Made by a program: the position numbers and the translations under genes
Part shown: one piece after another, positions 63,796-64,000 of the stretch
Numbering within the stretch: the stretch's first letter is position 1
How the letters are laid out: each line of letters opens with the position of its first letter
Origin: Phylloscopus collybita
Lineage: Eukaryota; Chordata; Aves; Passeriformes; Phylloscopidae
Direction of reading: 5' to 3'
Length of the DNA stretch: 64,000 nucleotides
Assembly: GCA_027886175.1 (NCBI GenBank)
Contig: JAJNNQ010000009.1
Location: 6,921,001-6,985,000, forward strand
Notes under the pieces: generated by a model
Told to the model about the DNA's origin: nothing
Seen by the model: the letters and a program-made list of their open reading frames with translations, nothing else
The model's database searches: none

Positions 63796-64000
63796 ATTTT
63801 GTTTAATGAAAACTTCCTTATGACAACCCGACACACGAGAAAAGCAGATTGCACAATATTCCACAAAATATTCTTCATAATAATCCATTATTATGAAATG
63901 AATTATTTCTTATTAAAAAACAGGCTTTAACTTTCAAGTATGTTAAGGTCACAATGAAAATTAAATTCCACTGCTAAGAACTGACTTGAAAAAATTACTA

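Larger units (their letters stand above)
52237..64000 (-). other. ZFYVE28: 5' intron, incomplete, at least 11.8 kb
   Basis: Presumed intron upstream of the first exon in the window (acceptor TTTTGCTTCAG at 52237). It holds a (TA)n microsatellite (54814-54847), a minus-strand CR1 (57158-57895) and an internally deleted plus-strand CR1 (63150-63795). I looked for the two preceding coding exons (start codon; FYYADEELN-like and LVNQFRSC-like sequences) and saw neither. No promoter or CpG island is evident. Assignment as intron follows from gene structure in the family, not from a visible donor. Confidence 0.7.

Noticed and set aside
52237..64000. Possible start-codon exon and promoter of ZFYVE28
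   Set aside because: No sequence resembling the first about 60 residues and no CpG-rich promoter seen; taken to lie beyond 64000.
1..64000. CRISPR arrays, operons, bacterial or phage systems
   Set aside because: The window is vertebrate intronic DNA; no direct-repeat/spacer arrays or closely packed ORFs occur.

Overview
This is vertebrate nuclear DNA, most likely from a passerine bird. It is AT-rich and intron-dominated. It carries CR1 LINE fragments in both orientations, a tRNA-Ile-derived SINE with a CR1-like tail (the layout of TguSINE1, known from passerines), and a solo LTR that resembles a common passerine endogenous-retrovirus LTR. There is no prokaryotic gene organisation.

I can support one protein-coding gene: ZFYVE28 (LST2, lateral signaling target 2 homolog) on the minus strand. 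Nine coding exons read from right to left: 52236-52099, 49589-49387, 47634-47545, 45141-45052, 42265-42164, 34228-32867, 6724-6570, 5998-5882 and 4447-4343. All eight junctions keep the reading frame. Together they give 2362 nt (787 codons plus 1 nt), with no stop and no frameshift. The series begins at the residue equivalent to about human position 61 and stops just before the FYVE zinc finger. The first about 60 residues, with start codon and promoter, should lie to the right of 64000. The FYVE exon(s), stop codon and 3' UTR should lie to the left of position 1. I searched both flanks by eye for their signature residues and did not find them.

Region by region: 1-4342 is part of an intron before the FYVE exon(s). 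4343-6724 holds three short exons. 6725-32866 is a roughly 26 kb intron with CR1 pieces, the SINE and a possible LTR. 32867-34228 is the single large exon for the acidic, serine-rich middle of the protein. 34229-42163 is an intron with the solo LTR and an unusual GC donor. 42164-52236 holds the five exons of the conserved N-terminal Lst2 region. 52237-64000 is 5' intron with two more CR1 copies and a TA microsatellite.

The points most worth following are the GC-AG intron, a NAGNAG tandem acceptor that would add or drop one serine, and the solo LTR lying antisense about 640 bp from the large exon. I found no novel multi-gene system; the window looks like the ordinary interior of a large avian gene.
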